Positions 7,978-17,487 of a stretch of 64,000 nt of DNA are shown piece by piece. Numbering within the stretch: the first letter of the stretch is position 1; the number at the start of each line of letters is the position of its first letter. The notes under the pieces were generated by a model. That model was not told the origin of the DNA and searched no databases. It saw only the letters and a program-made list of their open reading frames with translations. This stretch comes from JAEUJZ01 sp964460115 (lineage in GTDB: Bacteria; Myxococcota_A; Polyangia; Palsa-1104; JAEUJZ01), in NCBI GenBank assembly GCA_964460115.1, contig CAYWPR010000030.1, positions 1 through 64,000 on the forward strand, given 5' to 3'. The translations under genes and the position numbers were made by a program.

Positions 7978-10809
7978 ATGGACAGCCTGTACCTGGTAGA
8001 CGGATCGAACTTTCTGTTTCGCGCCTTTTTTGCCATGCCGCAGATGAGCACCAAAAGCGGCGTGCCCACCGGAGCCGTGCGCGGTTTTGCCAGCATGCTT
8101 TTGCGGCTTATCGCCGAAGAGCAGCCTTCGCATCTGGCCGTGGTCTTTGACGCGGGCGGGCGCGACAAACGCGCCGAGCTATTTTCCGCCTACAAACAAA
8201 ACCGCGCCGTGTGTCCACCGGAACTTGTGCCGCAGTTCGATCTGGCGCGCCGCCTGGTGCAGTCCTTTGGCCTGAGTTCCCTAGATGCCACGGATGCAGA
8301 AGCCGATGATGTGATTGCTGTTTTGACGCACAAGGCGCAGGCCAGCGGTTTGCGTGTGGTCATCGTCTCTTCGGACAAAGATCTGATGCAACTGGTCGTA
8401 GACGGCCAAGTCGCGCTGCTTGACACCATGAAAGAGGAAGGCCGCGGCAAGCTTTTTGACGAAAAAGCGGTGGCCGAAAAATTCGGGGTGCCGCCGGCGC
8501 AGCTTGGCGATGTGCTGGCCCTTATGGGCGACAGCAGCGACAATGTGCCCGGCGTGCCCGGCGTTGGTCCCAAAACCGCCGCGCAGCTTATTTTGCATTT
8601 TGGTTCTCTCGACGCGCTTTTGCGGCGCATTGCCGAAACTGGCGAGCTTGGCGAAATCGCGCTGCGCGGCAAAGACAAAGTTGCAGCGGCGCTGCGCGAG
8701 CACCATGTTCAAGCCGCGCTCAATCGGCAGCTTATCGCTTTGGATCTTGCCGCCCCGCTTGGCGTCGAGCTGCTCGATCTAAAGCGTCGGCCGGCCAGCC
8801 GTGACACGCTGGTCACACTGATGAACGAGCTGGAATTTGGCACCCTTTTGCGCCGTCTGACCGTCCCCGGCGGCCTGCCCGGCATGGGTGATTTAAGCGA
8901 TGGCCTCATCCCCCCCTTGGCCACTTTGCCGCCGCCGCCGCCCGTCCCAATTGTCGTCGCGCTGCCTCAGGATACGGCGCCGCTTGAAATCCTTTTTACA
9001 AACGCAGAGCTTGCCGCTTGGCTTAAAAGCCTGCAAAGCGCCGCCGGATTGGCGCTAGTACCGACGATGTGCGGCACCGGCACGCGCACCCCCAGTCCAC
9101 GCCTTTCGCCGCTGTGCGGGCTGGCTTTGTACAGTCCCACGGCGCCTCCCGCCTACCTGCCTTTTTCGCACCGCTATCTGGGAGCGCCGACGCAATTAAG
9201 CCTCGCGCCAGCGCTGGCGCTTTTGGCCCCGCTTTTGGAAAATTCCGCCCTGCCCAAAGCAGTGTATTGCGCCAAGGATGCATATCTGATTTTTGATCGC
9301 TATGGCATAAAGCTAGCCGGAGTGACGATGGATCCGGCGCTGTGCTCGTATCTTGTGGATCCGGCGCAGGATCACCAATTGCGTGCGCTTTGCACGCGCT
9401 ACTTGCCCGATTTGCCGCCGCTTGTTGGCAAAGAAGCGCTGTGTCAGTCCGGCAAGCACTCTATTTCTTTTGATGAAGTCGATATACACCGCGCCGCCGA
9501 ATTCGCGACCGCCGAAGCGCGCGCCGTGTTTTTGCTTCGCGAAATCTTCGAAAAAGGGGCGCTGCTCGATGAAAAAGCGCGGCACCTGCTTTCCAGCTTG
9601 GAATTGCCGCTGTCCCGCGTGCTGGCCACTGTCGAGCAGCACGGCGTCCTTTTGGATGTAGAAGTTCTGGAAAAGCTCGGGCGGCAAACCGCCGCTCGGC
9701 TGGCGGAGCTGGAAACGCAAATTGAAGCGCTGTCCGGAGTCCGCATCAACCTCAATTCGCCGCGCCAGCTCGCCGAACTGCTGTTTGAAAAGATGGGACT
9801 AGCGCCGATCAAAAAAACTCGCGGCAAAACCGGAATGTCCGTCGATGCGGAAGTTCTGGAAACGCTGGCCGCCGAGCAGGAAAGCGCCCGTCCGATCATC
9901 CTGGCGATTTTAGAGCATCGCAGTCTTAGCAAGCTCAAAGGAACCTATATCGATCAGTTTCCGCTGCTAAGTGACAAACCAAGCGGCCGGCTGCATACCA
10001 GTTTTCAGCAGGTGGTAGCGGCGACCGGACGTCTGTCTTCGACCGAACCCAATCTGCAGAACATTCCGATTCGCAGCGAGCTCGGGCAGGAAATTCGCCG
10101 CGCTTTTATCGCCAAACCCGGCTCCCAGCTTATTGCCGCCGACTATTCGCAAATCGAGCTGCGCGTGCTGGCCCACCTTTCCGGCGATGCGCTGCTGACC
10201 GAAAGCTTTCGCAATGGCGAAGACGTGCACACCCGTACTGCCATCGAAATGTTTGGTCCGGAAAAAGGCAATAGCGCCGACAGCCGCCGCGCCGCCAAGA
10301 TGATCAATTATGGCATCATCTACGGACTTAGCGACTACGGCTTGGCCTCGCGCTTGAGCATTCCGCGCAGCGTCGCCAAGGAATACATACGCGAATACTT
10401 CGCGCGCTATCGCGGCGTGCACGACTTTATGGAAGACCTGGTCGTGCGCGCGCGCCGCGAAGGCGGGGCCCGCACTCTGCTTGGTCGCTTTCGTCCGCTT
10501 CCGGATCTGACGAACAAAAACTACGCCATGCGCAGCTATGCCGAACGCATGGCCAAAAATACCCCGCTTCAGGGCACGGCGGCGGACATCCTCAAGCAAG
10601 CGATGATCGATGTACAGGCGCTGCTAGAAAAAAGCGCCCTCGGCACTTGCATGCTGCTTACGGTGCACGACGAACTGGTGCTTGAGGCACAGGCCGAGCA
10701 AGCCGCGTCCATTGCGCAGCGCGTACAAACTGCCATGGAAAATTCTGTGACGCTCAACGTTCCGCTGAAAGTCGACATTGGAATCGCGCACCGCTGGGGG
10801 GATTGTTAA
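7978..10809 (+). CDS. polA: DNA polymerase I
   Basis: A 943-residue replication/repair polymerase. The N-terminal 5'-3' exonuclease (about 1-300) begins LYLVDGSNFLFRAFFAMP and keeps its acidic metal ligands. The middle 3'-5' exonuclease-like domain (about 320-530) lacks the DxE of motif I and the downstream Asp residues, so proofreading is probably absent, as in Taq-type enzymes. The polymerase domain (about 550-943) has the motif beginning ATGRLSSTEPNLQNIP, motif A ADYSQIELRVLAHLS, motif B RRAAKMINYGIIYGLS and motif C VHDELVLEA. Its stop overlaps the convergent gene's stop by 4 bp. A GGAGAAGGAAAG stretch upstream supplies ribosome binding. Confidence 0.97.
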   Translation: MDSLYLVDGSNFLFRAFFAMPQMSTKSGVPTGAVRGFASMLLRLIAEEQPSHLAVVFDAGGRDKRAELFSAYKQNRAVCPPELVPQFDLARRLVQSFGLSSLDATDAEADDVIAVLTHKAQASGLRVVIVSSDKDLMQLVVDGQVALLDTMKEEGRGKLFDEKAVAEKFGVPPAQLGDVLALMGDSSDNVPGVPGVGPKTAAQLILHFGSLDALLRRIAETGELGEIALRGKDKVAAALREHHVQAALNRQLIALDLAAPLGVELLDLKRRPASRDTLVTLMNELEFGTLLRRLTVPGGLPGMGDLSDGLIPPLATLPPPPPVPIVVALPQDTAPLEILFTNAELAAWLKSLQSAAGLALVPTMCGTGTRTPSPRLSPLCGLALYSPTAPPAYLPFSHRYLGAPTQLSLAPALALLAPLLENSALPKAVYCAKDAYLIFDRYGIKLAGVTMDPALCSYLVDPAQDHQLRALCTRYLPDLPPLVGKEALCQSGKHSISFDEVDIHRAAEFATAEARAVFLLREIFEKGALLDEKARHLLSSLELPLSRVLATVEQHGVLLDVEVLEKLGRQTAARLAELETQIEALSGVRINLNSPRQLAELLFEKMGLAPIKKTRGKTGMSVDAEVLETLAAEQESARPIILAILEHRSLSKLKGTYIDQFPLLSDKPSGRLHTSFQQVVAATGRLSSTEPNLQNIPIRSELGQEIRRAFIAKPGSQLIAADYSQIELRVLAHLSGDALLTESFRNGEDVHTRTAIEMFGPEKGNSADSRRAAKMINYGIIYGLSDYGLASRLSIPRSVAKEYIREYFARYRGVHDFMEDLVVRARREGGARTLLGRFRPLPDLTNKNYAMRSYAERMAKNTPLQGTAADILKQAMIDVQALLEKSALGTCMLLTVHDELVLEAQAEQAASIAQRVQTAMENSVTLNVPLKVDIGIAHRWGDC

Positions 10810-11792
10810 AGACTGGCCACGGCCTGATACCCAGCCACCGCTTCGCGCAAACTAAGCCCCGGCCAGGGCAAAAAAGCGCGCTGCACCGATGGCGGCAGGG
10901 CGCCGGCCACCGCGGCCACATCGACTTCGCCCTGCCCCGGCAAAAGCCCTCCCACCGCGCCGCAGGCGTCCGCCAGGCAGGCCAAAGGCCCGTCGCCAAA
11001 GGCAAGTACGGTCTCGCGCAGCGGCACGCAGTGCAACATCGATGTAAGATGCGCCGCCGGCAAATCGAGCAGCGGAAACAAAGGGGCGCCGCGCAATTCG
11101 GCACGCAGCGCCGACAATTCCGGCGTGGTCGGCAAATCGATGGGCCGCCGCGGATTGCGCAAAAGCACCGCTACGCCGCGGCGCGAAGCGGCATCGACGA
11201 TGCGCTCTATACTGCGCATGCTGGCATCTAGATATCGCCGCGACAGACTGGCCCGTACCGCCATGAATTCTCGAGCCCGGTCGTCATCGTATTGCAAAAC
11301 GCCGCGCAAAAAAGAACCGCGCAATCCGTGCCACAAACGCTGCATGCGACCGGCAGTGCCAAGCGCCACCACGACATATGGGGCCCCCAAATCCGCCGCC
11401 CAGGAAATCGCCGCTTGCGCCACTGCAACCGCGGTCTCGGCTTCGCTGCGGTCTAAAGACGCCGCCTGCGCCCGCGCTGCTTGCGGCACAAAGCGCGTTT
11501 CACCACTTTCGCCTGGCAGCACCGCGCCCAGAACGGCATCGACCGCCGTCACCTGCATATTCGCCGGGTTTTCCAAAAGCCGCGCCGTCGCTTTGGCAAG
11601 CTGCGCGCCGATTTCGTCTCCGGTCAGATAAAGCTGGTGCGCGCCGAGGCGCTCGGCCGCAAGCAGCCAAGCCTCCGCAAATTCCGCGCCCGCACCGAGC
11701 GAAAGCGCATTGGAGCTGCCAAACACACTCGGCGGCTTTGCAACTGGCGACGCAGGCAAAGCAGCGGAAGCCGACGGTGACGATACGTGCAT
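10806..11792 (-). CDS. TIM-barrel protein, sugar isomerase/AP-endonuclease-2-like
   Basis: A 328-residue protein that reads like a xylose-isomerase-type TIM barrel: alternating strands and helices, including AISWAADLGAPYVVVALG, then SIERIVDAASRRGVAVLLRNP and FPLLDLPAAHLTSML. These match the order of strands in sugar-phosphate isomerase/epimerase-like proteins, but metal-binding residues are hard to place, so catalytic activity is uncertain. The ATG at 11792 is preceded by GGGAGG only 1 nt away, which is unusually close. A longer frame continues upstream, but those residues look non-coding. It converges with polA, sharing 4 bp at the stops. Confidence 0.6.
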   Translation of the reverse strand: MHVSSPSASAALPASPVAKPPSVFGSSNALSLGAGAEFAEAWLLAAERLGAHQLYLTGDEIGAQLAKATARLLENPANMQVTAVDAVLGAVLPGESGETRFVPQAARAQAASLDRSEAETAVAVAQAAISWAADLGAPYVVVALGTAGRMQRLWHGLRGSFLRGVLQYDDDRAREFMAVRASLSRRYLDASMRSIERIVDAASRRGVAVLLRNPRRPIDLPTTPELSALRAELRGAPLFPLLDLPAAHLTSMLHCVPLRETVLAFGDGPLACLADACGAVGGLLPGQGEVDVAAVAGALPPSVQRAFLPWPGLSLREAVAGYQAVASL

Positions 11793-11964
11793 CCCTCCCA
11801 AATACTTGCGGCGCGGCAGTTTGACAAGGACTACGACTGACAAAAGCGACAGGGATGCGCGGTGCTGAAGGTGAAGGTGCGCCCTTGTAGGATACAAAGC
11901 GCGCCATACGCGGCGCTTCGCAACGACTTGCGACGAAGGCGTTTGACAACAAGTGGCAAGTCCA

Positions 11965-11991
11965 TTTACACCTAGGCATCCGGCCTAAAAT
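11965..11991 (+). promoter_or_regulatory. Possible promoter of the OmpA-family gene
   Basis: TTTACA (11965-11970) and TAAAAT (11986-11991) each match the sigma-70 consensus at five of six positions, but the spacer is only 15 bp. The resulting leader would be about 85 nt. A TTGACA at 11943-11948 has no good partner. Confidence 0.3.
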
Positions 11992-12083
11992 TGATCTTCC
12001 TCGAAGGGCCGAGGCCGTTTTCAGCAGTCGCAGCGACAATCAGACGGCTGTAACTTTTTTGATACCAACGTAGGACATACCCG

Positions 12084-14162
12084 ATGCGCCGATGTAAACA
12101 CCCTGGAGCCGGATTCCGAATCGGCCAACTCATGGTTCCCGTGCTGGGGCTGGCCTTGGCTTTGCATTCACGCCCGGCTGCCGCACAGGCCGCGCAGGAA
12201 AACGGATTCCTAAACCCGACCTATAACCTGCAGATCTTCCGTCCGGCCATCGACTCAAAAGGCTATGTGACGCTAAATGCCTCGCAGGTTCTAGGTCACA
12301 CGGATTTTTCATTCGGCTTGGTCGGAACCTGGGCCGGGCGTCCGCTGGTGCTAGAGCTGCCTGCCGGCGGCACAGATCCGCTGACCGGCATGCAGGTCAC
12401 AAATGGACGTACCTTTTCGGTCAATAACCTGATTACGGCGCAATTGCAGTTTGCCCTGGGACTCTGGAAACACTTCGAAATCGCCGTCGGCTTGCCGCTG
12501 TCCATCGCCAACGGCGGACGTCAAGTCTGCCCGCCCAAGCAGCCCTGCGGCGGATTCAACGGCAGCACCGATAGCCGCGACGACATGTCCTTTTCGAAGG
12601 TGTCCTTTGGCGACATCGGTGTGCACTTTAAGGCGCGCATCCTGAATACCTCCAAGTACCCGATTGGTCTAGGCGGCATGCTTTCGGTGTATCTGCCGGT
12701 GGACAAATGGGCAAACGGCGAAGGGCATAACCAGTTTCTGGCGGAAAATAACGCCACCGTGCACCCCCAAGTGATCGTCGATCGCGATTGGGGCCGTTCG
12801 CGCCGCTTGCGCACGGCCATTAACGTGGGCGCTTTGATACGCTTTGGCAAAACCACGTTCACCGATTACGGCAAGCCGCGCGTTCAGGACAACGTCAACG
12901 GCGTATCCAATAGTTTCTGCTATCCGGCCGACAACACCATGACGCAGTTCGGATCGCTTGCGGGCTGCGGCACCGGTCTATCGCGATCGCTTGGCACGCA
13001 GCTTAGCTACGGCCTTGGCGTATCGCTGGCCGTGGTGCAAAAGTACGTGGATCTGCTTGGCGAACTTTACGGCTACGCCGATGTCACCGGCAGCGCCAAC
13101 GGCTTTCCGCTGGAAGGCGTCGGCGCCATCAAGCTGTATCTGGCCAAAAAATCGTTCCTGATGCTTGGCGCTGGCGGCGGCATCTACGGTCTGACCGGCG
13201 AAGGCAAGCAGACGGGCGCCTCGCTGTGGCGGGCCTTTGTCGGCTTCATCTTTGAACCGCTTATCGGCGACCGCGATGGCGACGGCATCAAAGACGACAT
13301 CGACAAGTGTCCCGACGATCCCGAAGACTTCGACGATTTCGAGGATGAAGACGGCTGTCCCGAAGATGACAACGACAAAGACGGCATTCCCGACAAGGAC
13401 GACAAATGCCCGAACGAGCCGGAGACCAAAAACGGCTTTCAAGACGAAGATGGCTGCCCCGATTCGGTGGAGCTCGATCGCGATGGCGACGGCATTCCCG
13501 ACAATATCGACAAATGCCCCGATGATCCCGAAGACAAGGACGGCTTTGAAGACGAAGACGGCTGCCCGGATCCGGACAATGACAAGGACGGCATTTTAGA
13601 CGTCGATGATTTGTGCCCGAACGATCCCGAAGATTTCGACGGCTTCGAAGACAAAGATGGCTGCCCGGATCCGGACAACGACAAAGACCGCATCCTGGAC
13701 AAGGACGACAAATGTCCGAACGAGCCGGAAACCTACAACGGCTTTGAAGATGAAGATGGCTGCCCCGACAAAGGCAAAGTCATCGTGCGCCGCGGCAAGC
13801 TAGAGATCTTGGACAAGATCTACTTTGAAACCGACAAGGCGATCATCAAGCCAATTAGCTATCCGATTCTTGATGCCATCGCTGCCACCCTCAAGGGCAA
13901 CCCCGAGATTCTGCTGATCGAGGTGCAAGGGCATGCCGACGAACGCGGCGACGACGATTACAACATGCGGCTGACCGAGGCGCGCTCGCAGTCGGTACGT
14001 ACCTACCTGTCCGACAAAGGCGTAGAGCCGGGTCGCCTGCAAGCGCACGGCTATGGCGAGACCCGACCAGTTTGTAATGAGCATAACGAAGACTGCTGGT
14101 CGAAAAACCGCCGCGTGGAGTTCGTCATCCTAAAACGCTCCGACGACGGACCCAAGGACTAG
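12084..14162 (+). CDS. OmpA-family outer membrane protein with TSP3 repeats
   Basis: A 692-residue envelope protein. A signal peptide runs to about AAAQA (residue 36). A region of about 350 residues follows that alternates in the manner of an outer-membrane beta-barrel. Residues about 395-565 hold five thrombospondin type 3 calcium-binding repeats (DxDxDGI...DxCPxDPE...DGCP). The C-terminal OmpA peptidoglycan-binding domain (about 570-690) contains IYFETDKAIIK and the conserved VQGHADERGDDDYNMRLTEARS. The protein should tie the outer membrane to the cell wall. The acidic, repetitive linker probably needs calcium to fold. The ATG has a TAGGA about 9 nt upstream. Confidence 0.93.
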   Translation: MRRCKHPGAGFRIGQLMVPVLGLALALHSRPAAAQAAQENGFLNPTYNLQIFRPAIDSKGYVTLNASQVLGHTDFSFGLVGTWAGRPLVLELPAGGTDPLTGMQVTNGRTFSVNNLITAQLQFALGLWKHFEIAVGLPLSIANGGRQVCPPKQPCGGFNGSTDSRDDMSFSKVSFGDIGVHFKARILNTSKYPIGLGGMLSVYLPVDKWANGEGHNQFLAENNATVHPQVIVDRDWGRSRRLRTAINVGALIRFGKTTFTDYGKPRVQDNVNGVSNSFCYPADNTMTQFGSLAGCGTGLSRSLGTQLSYGLGVSLAVVQKYVDLLGELYGYADVTGSANGFPLEGVGAIKLYLAKKSFLMLGAGGGIYGLTGEGKQTGASLWRAFVGFIFEPLIGDRDGDGIKDDIDKCPDDPEDFDDFEDEDGCPEDDNDKDGIPDKDDKCPNEPETKNGFQDEDGCPDSVELDRDGDGIPDNIDKCPDDPEDKDGFEDEDGCPDPDNDKDGILDVDDLCPNDPEDFDGFEDKDGCPDPDNDKDRILDKDDKCPNEPETYNGFEDEDGCPDKGKVIVRRGKLEILDKIYFETDKAIIKPISYPILDAIAATLKGNPEILLIEVQGHADERGDDDYNMRLTEARSQSVRTYLSDKGVEPGRLQAHGYGETRPVCNEHNEDCWSKNRRVEFVILKRSDDGPKD
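13268..13770 (+). repeat. In-frame TSP3 repeat region of the OmpA-family gene
   Basis: Five degenerate in-frame repeats of roughly 32-36 codons encode the Asp-rich calcium-binding units with paired Cys. They are near-identical in places (the DGCPDPDNDKD segment occurs twice), so copy number could change by recombination. Confidence 0.8.
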
Positions 14163-14201
14163 CAGCTTGTAGCTAGTCCCAGAGCACGATAGCATGCTCT
14201 G

Positions 14202-15428
14202 GTGTCCTTACCCACGCCGCGCCGCTCCCTGGCTCTGCTCTTTCTGCTCTACTTCGTACAAGGCCTACCGTTTGGTTTTCACCGAGAACTCGGCTCTTTC
14301 TTTCGAGAGGCCGGGTTGTCAAACCCAACCATTTCGCATTCTCGGGCGCTGGCCATGCCGTGGATGCTCAAATTTCTTTGGGCGCCTCTTGTCGATCGGT
14401 TCGGTTCTGATCGATTTGGTCGGCGCAAAACCTGGATCGTTCCCACCCTTGTATTGCTGTCTTTAACCTGCCTGGCCGCGGCTTTTTTTCCGCCGGCGAC
14501 CGGGCTTTTTGGGCTGCTTACGCTGATACTGCTTATGAACCTGTTTGCCGCCACTCAAGACATCGGAGTGGATGGTTTGGCCGTAGACATCTTGAAAGGC
14601 AGTGAATACGGCCCGGCCAACATTGCGCAGGTCGTTGGGTATAAAGCTGGAATTTTGTTCTCGGCGGCGATTTTGGTGCCGCTGCACCCGCACATTGGCT
14701 GGCATGGCATTTTGTATGCCTTGGCGGGAACGATATTTGTTTGGGCGGTTGTGCTCTTTTTTTGGAAAGAGCCACCGCCGGCTTCGCAAGTGGCGGAAAA
14801 ACGCAGCTCCTTGCGCTCGGTTCTTTCCGAAATGGCGCTGGCCCTGCGCCTGCCTGGGGCGGTGTGGTTACTTTTGTTCGTCGGCACCTACAAAATCGGC
14901 GAAGAGATGGTCGATCCGATGCTGCGGCCGTTTCTCATCGACGCCGGCTATCGCAAAGAACAATTGGCCATTTGGGTCGGCACTTACGGAATGGTCGCGT
15001 CGCTGCTCGGCTCGATGTTTGGCGGATTTTTGGCGACACGAATGGCTTTATTAAGTGCCTTGACGCTGTGCAGCGTGCTGCGCGCTTTTTCCATGGGCGG
15101 CGAATACTATTTGGCCGTGCTTGCGCAGCCGGGGCCCCAAATGGTCATTCTGGTTACCATTCTTGAACATTTTTGCGGCGGTGCGCTGACGACCGCGATG
15201 TTTGCCTTCATGATGTCGCGGGTCCATAAAACGGTCGGCGGAACGCATTACACGCTGCTGGCTTGCGTCGAAGTTCTGGGCAAATCGCCGTCCGGCATTT
15301 TTTCGGGCGATTTGCAAAAGCTGCTTGGCTATAGCGGGCTTTTTGGCTTGGGGACTTTGCTGTCTTTTCTATTTTTGCTGCTCCTCATTCCGCTGCGCCG
15401 AGCCCATGGGGCGATCAAAAGTACCTAA
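14202..15428 (+). CDS. AmpG-like MFS transporter
   Basis: A 408-residue inner-membrane permease with about 12 hydrophobic segments. The opening LLFLLYFVQGLPFGFH, the following ALAMPWMLKFLWAPLVDRFG and the RRKTWI loop are typical of the AmpG/acetyl-CoA transporter branch of the major facilitator superfamily, which in enterobacteria imports muropeptides for cell-wall recycling. Whether it moves muropeptides here is inferred from family only. The start is a GTG at 14202 with a weak ribosome site. A shorter overlapping frame at 14194 was rejected. It follows the OmpA-family gene by 39 bp. Confidence 0.85.
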   Translation: MSLPTPRRSLALLFLLYFVQGLPFGFHRELGSFFREAGLSNPTISHSRALAMPWMLKFLWAPLVDRFGSDRFGRRKTWIVPTLVLLSLTCLAAAFFPPATGLFGLLTLILLMNLFAATQDIGVDGLAVDILKGSEYGPANIAQVVGYKAGILFSAAILVPLHPHIGWHGILYALAGTIFVWAVVLFFWKEPPPASQVAEKRSSLRSVLSEMALALRLPGAVWLLLFVGTYKIGEEMVDPMLRPFLIDAGYRKEQLAIWVGTYGMVASLLGSMFGGFLATRMALLSALTLCSVLRAFSMGGEYYLAVLAQPGPQMVILVTILEHFCGGALTTAMFAFMMSRVHKTVGGTHYTLLACVEVLGKSPSGIFSGDLQKLLGYSGLFGLGTLLSFLFLLLLIPLRRAHGAIKST

Positions 15429-15444
15429 AGTACCGACGGCCGAG

Positions 15445-15580
15445 CCTTTTAGAGCTAGCGAACAAAACCGTAGCGAGCAGGCCCGAGCGCGAGGGCGCCC
15501 GCGCGCAGCGGCCTACGGGCCGTGAGCACGGACGACCTTGTGATCGGGACGCGCAGTAGGTTTTGTCCGCTAGCTCTTAA
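15445..15580. repeat. Large structured palindrome between convergent genes
   Basis: Two 19-nt arms match as an inverted repeat at 18 of 19 positions: 15451-15469 and 15559-15577. They enclose about 89 bp of very GC-rich sequence with its own perfect hairpins, CGGCC-TACG-GGCCG (15509-15522) and CCGTG-AG-CACGG (15520-15531), plus a GGGCGCCC palindrome. The element fills nearly the whole gap between the AmpG-like gene and a convergent lipoprotein gene, and its right arm runs into the latter's stop codon. It could be a bidirectional terminator, a mobile REP/MITE-like repeat or a structured RNA. Confidence 0.75.
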
Positions 15581-15978
15581 GGAATTCGAATTCGCAACTT
15601 GCCAAGGCTGGTTTGGCCATAGGCGTAGACGCTGTTAAATTCCGAACTCCAAAGCACAGTGCCGGTGCTGTCAAAGGCAATGGCCATGACCCTGTATACG
15701 CCCGAAGCAATCACATCCGTTTGACCGCTGTAGCGCTCGCAGGGAAAATCAGATAGAGCTTCGTCGTCGACATCGATGCGTACCGTGGCGACGTCTAGTT
15801 CGGCGCAAGTACGTTCCTTCTCGACGTTCGGGTCGGGATAGGTCGTGTCGATGATGGTCCACGTTGCGCCAATTGTAGCCGTCGCAGGCGCTTGCTCGCA
15901 GCCGCTTACACAAAGCCCCAAAAGCGCAGCCCACAAAAGAAACTTATCTATCGTCAAAAACTCTGTCCGTGGACGCAT
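15577..15978 (-). CDS. Small lipoprotein of unknown function
   Basis: A 133-residue lipoprotein. The N-terminus is a signal peptide with a good lipobox LCVSGC (Cys about residue 27). The mature part is beta-rich, with two further Cys residues (ERTCAELDVATVRIDV and SDFPCERY) and a run ASGVYRVMAIAFDSTGTVLW that resembles an immunoglobulin-like or carboxypeptidase-regulatory beta sandwich. The ATG at 15978 is chosen because AGAGGTG sits about 6 nt upstream and the signal peptide then has normal length. Divergent from the FAD oxidoreductase gene. Confidence 0.75.
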   Translation of the reverse strand: MRPRTEFLTIDKFLLWAALLGLCVSGCEQAPATATIGATWTIIDTTYPDPNVEKERTCAELDVATVRIDVDDEALSDFPCERYSGQTDVIASGVYRVMAIAFDSTGTVLWSSEFNSVYAYGQTSLGKLRIRIP

Positions 15979-16101
15979 GGGCGACACCTCTTCTGACCGG
16001 CAAACCCGCTCCAATCTGCCAAAAAGGTTAGCACGGACGTAGCGCTCACGATGGGCAGTACGGGTTACAGAGCTCCGGTTTTGTGGTAAGAGCCAAGCAG
16101 C

Positions 16102-17472
16102 ATGTCAAGTGCGCCTCCTTCGAATGCATCGCCCGTGATCATTATAGGGGGCGGATTGACTGGCCTTTCTACCGGGCTGCATCTCGGCGCAGAATTTCCC
16201 TGGCAGCTCTTTGAAAAAGACAGCCGCCCCGGCGGCCACGCTCGCACCGAGTCCACCCAAGGCTTTTATTTTGACAAGACAGGTCACTGGCTGCACCTGC
16301 GCGATTCGAGCATAAAGGCCCTTGTCTCCGAGCTGTTTTGCGGCGATGCGCCCGACCGCCAGCTTGTAGCTGTCGATCGCAAGGCGCGGATTTGGAGCCA
16401 TGGGGCGCTTTTGCGCTATCCGTTTCAGGCCAATTTGCATGGTCTGCCCGCTCCAGTCATCAGCGAATGCCTTCTCGGTTTTATAAAAGCCGTCTACGAT
16501 CCCACCGCCAAGGAACCGCCTAGCAATTTCGAGGATTACTGCCTCAAACGCTTCGGCGCCGGCATCGCGCGCCATTTTATGATTCCCTACAACGCCAAGC
16601 TGTGGGGCGTTCACCCCCGCGAAATCACTGCCGCCTGGTGCACGCGCTTTGTGCCGATTCCCAAGCTGGAAGAAGTCGTGCGCGGCTCCGTCGGAGATAC
16701 CACGGCCGAGCTTGGCTATAATGTTCACTTCCTATATCCCCAAAAGGGCGGTATTGAGTCGCTGGTGCACGCGCTTTTATCGCGCCTGCCCCCACAAAGG
16801 CTACATACGCAAGCGGCGCTGGAAGAAATTCACCTCGGTCGCAAAGAAGTACGCATCGCCGGACAGCGTCGGAACTACACGGCCCTAGTCGCCACCTTGC
16901 CGCTGCCCGAACTGTGCCGACGCATCGTCGATCTGCCCCAAGAACTTCTGGAATTTGCCAGCCAGTTGCGCTGCACCTCGGTACGTTATCTGAATGTGGC
17001 GACGCGCGTGCCCCCCCCCGCCGACTACCACTGGCTGTACGTTCCGGAAGAGCACTATCCGTTTTACCGCGTCGGCATCTACACAAATGCCGTGCCGGCC
17101 ATGGCCCCGCCGGGCTGCGGCGCACTTTACGTCGAGCTTTCCGATCGCGGGCCTAGGCCCGATGTAAATGCCATGCTGCCCGGCATCGCCGAGGCCCTCT
17201 GCGCCGCCGGAGTCCTTCACCAAGCCGAAGACATCCTGTTTACCGAGCTGCGCGAAATCGAGTACGCCTACGTCGTCTTTGACCACAACTACTATCAAGC
17301 GCTGGCGGCGCTGTTGCCATTTCTAGAGGCCCACGCGATTTATCCGCGTGGACGCTACGGGTCATGGACCTACAATTCCATGGAAGATTGCCTGCTTCTT
17401 GGCCGCGATATCGCAAAGCGGCTGCGCGAAAGGTCAGTGCCCCTGCCGCCTGATATGTGTAACCGAAATTGA
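16102..17472 (+). CDS. FAD-dependent amine-oxidase-fold oxidoreductase
   Basis: A 456-residue flavoprotein. The dinucleotide-binding motif GGGLTG lies at 16-21, with E38 at the end of the second strand and the flavin-family GG doublet at 44-45. The segments MIPYNAKLWGVHP and YPQKGGIESLV recall the UDP-galactopyranose mutase/protoporphyrinogen-oxidase branch. It is followed within 16 bp by a glycosyltransferase and then a methyltransferase, so a role in a surface sugar or lipid pathway is a reasonable inference. The exact substrate is unknown. Confidence 0.82.
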   Translation: MSSAPPSNASPVIIIGGGLTGLSTGLHLGAEFPWQLFEKDSRPGGHARTESTQGFYFDKTGHWLHLRDSSIKALVSELFCGDAPDRQLVAVDRKARIWSHGALLRYPFQANLHGLPAPVISECLLGFIKAVYDPTAKEPPSNFEDYCLKRFGAGIARHFMIPYNAKLWGVHPREITAAWCTRFVPIPKLEEVVRGSVGDTTAELGYNVHFLYPQKGGIESLVHALLSRLPPQRLHTQAALEEIHLGRKEVRIAGQRRNYTALVATLPLPELCRRIVDLPQELLEFASQLRCTSVRYLNVATRVPPPADYHWLYVPEEHYPFYRVGIYTNAVPAMAPPGCGALYVELSDRGPRPDVNAMLPGIAEALCAAGVLHQAEDILFTELREIEYAYVVFDHNYYQALAALLPFLEAHAIYPRGRYGSWTYNSMEDCLLLGRDIAKRLRERSVPLPPDMCNRN

Positions 17473-17487
17473 TCGGAAAAAAGCCCG

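Noticed and set aside
14194..14466. ATG-initiated 90-codon ORF in front of the AmpG-like gene
   Set aside because: It is a different frame of the transporter gene, which starts at GTG 14202 and has clear membrane segments.
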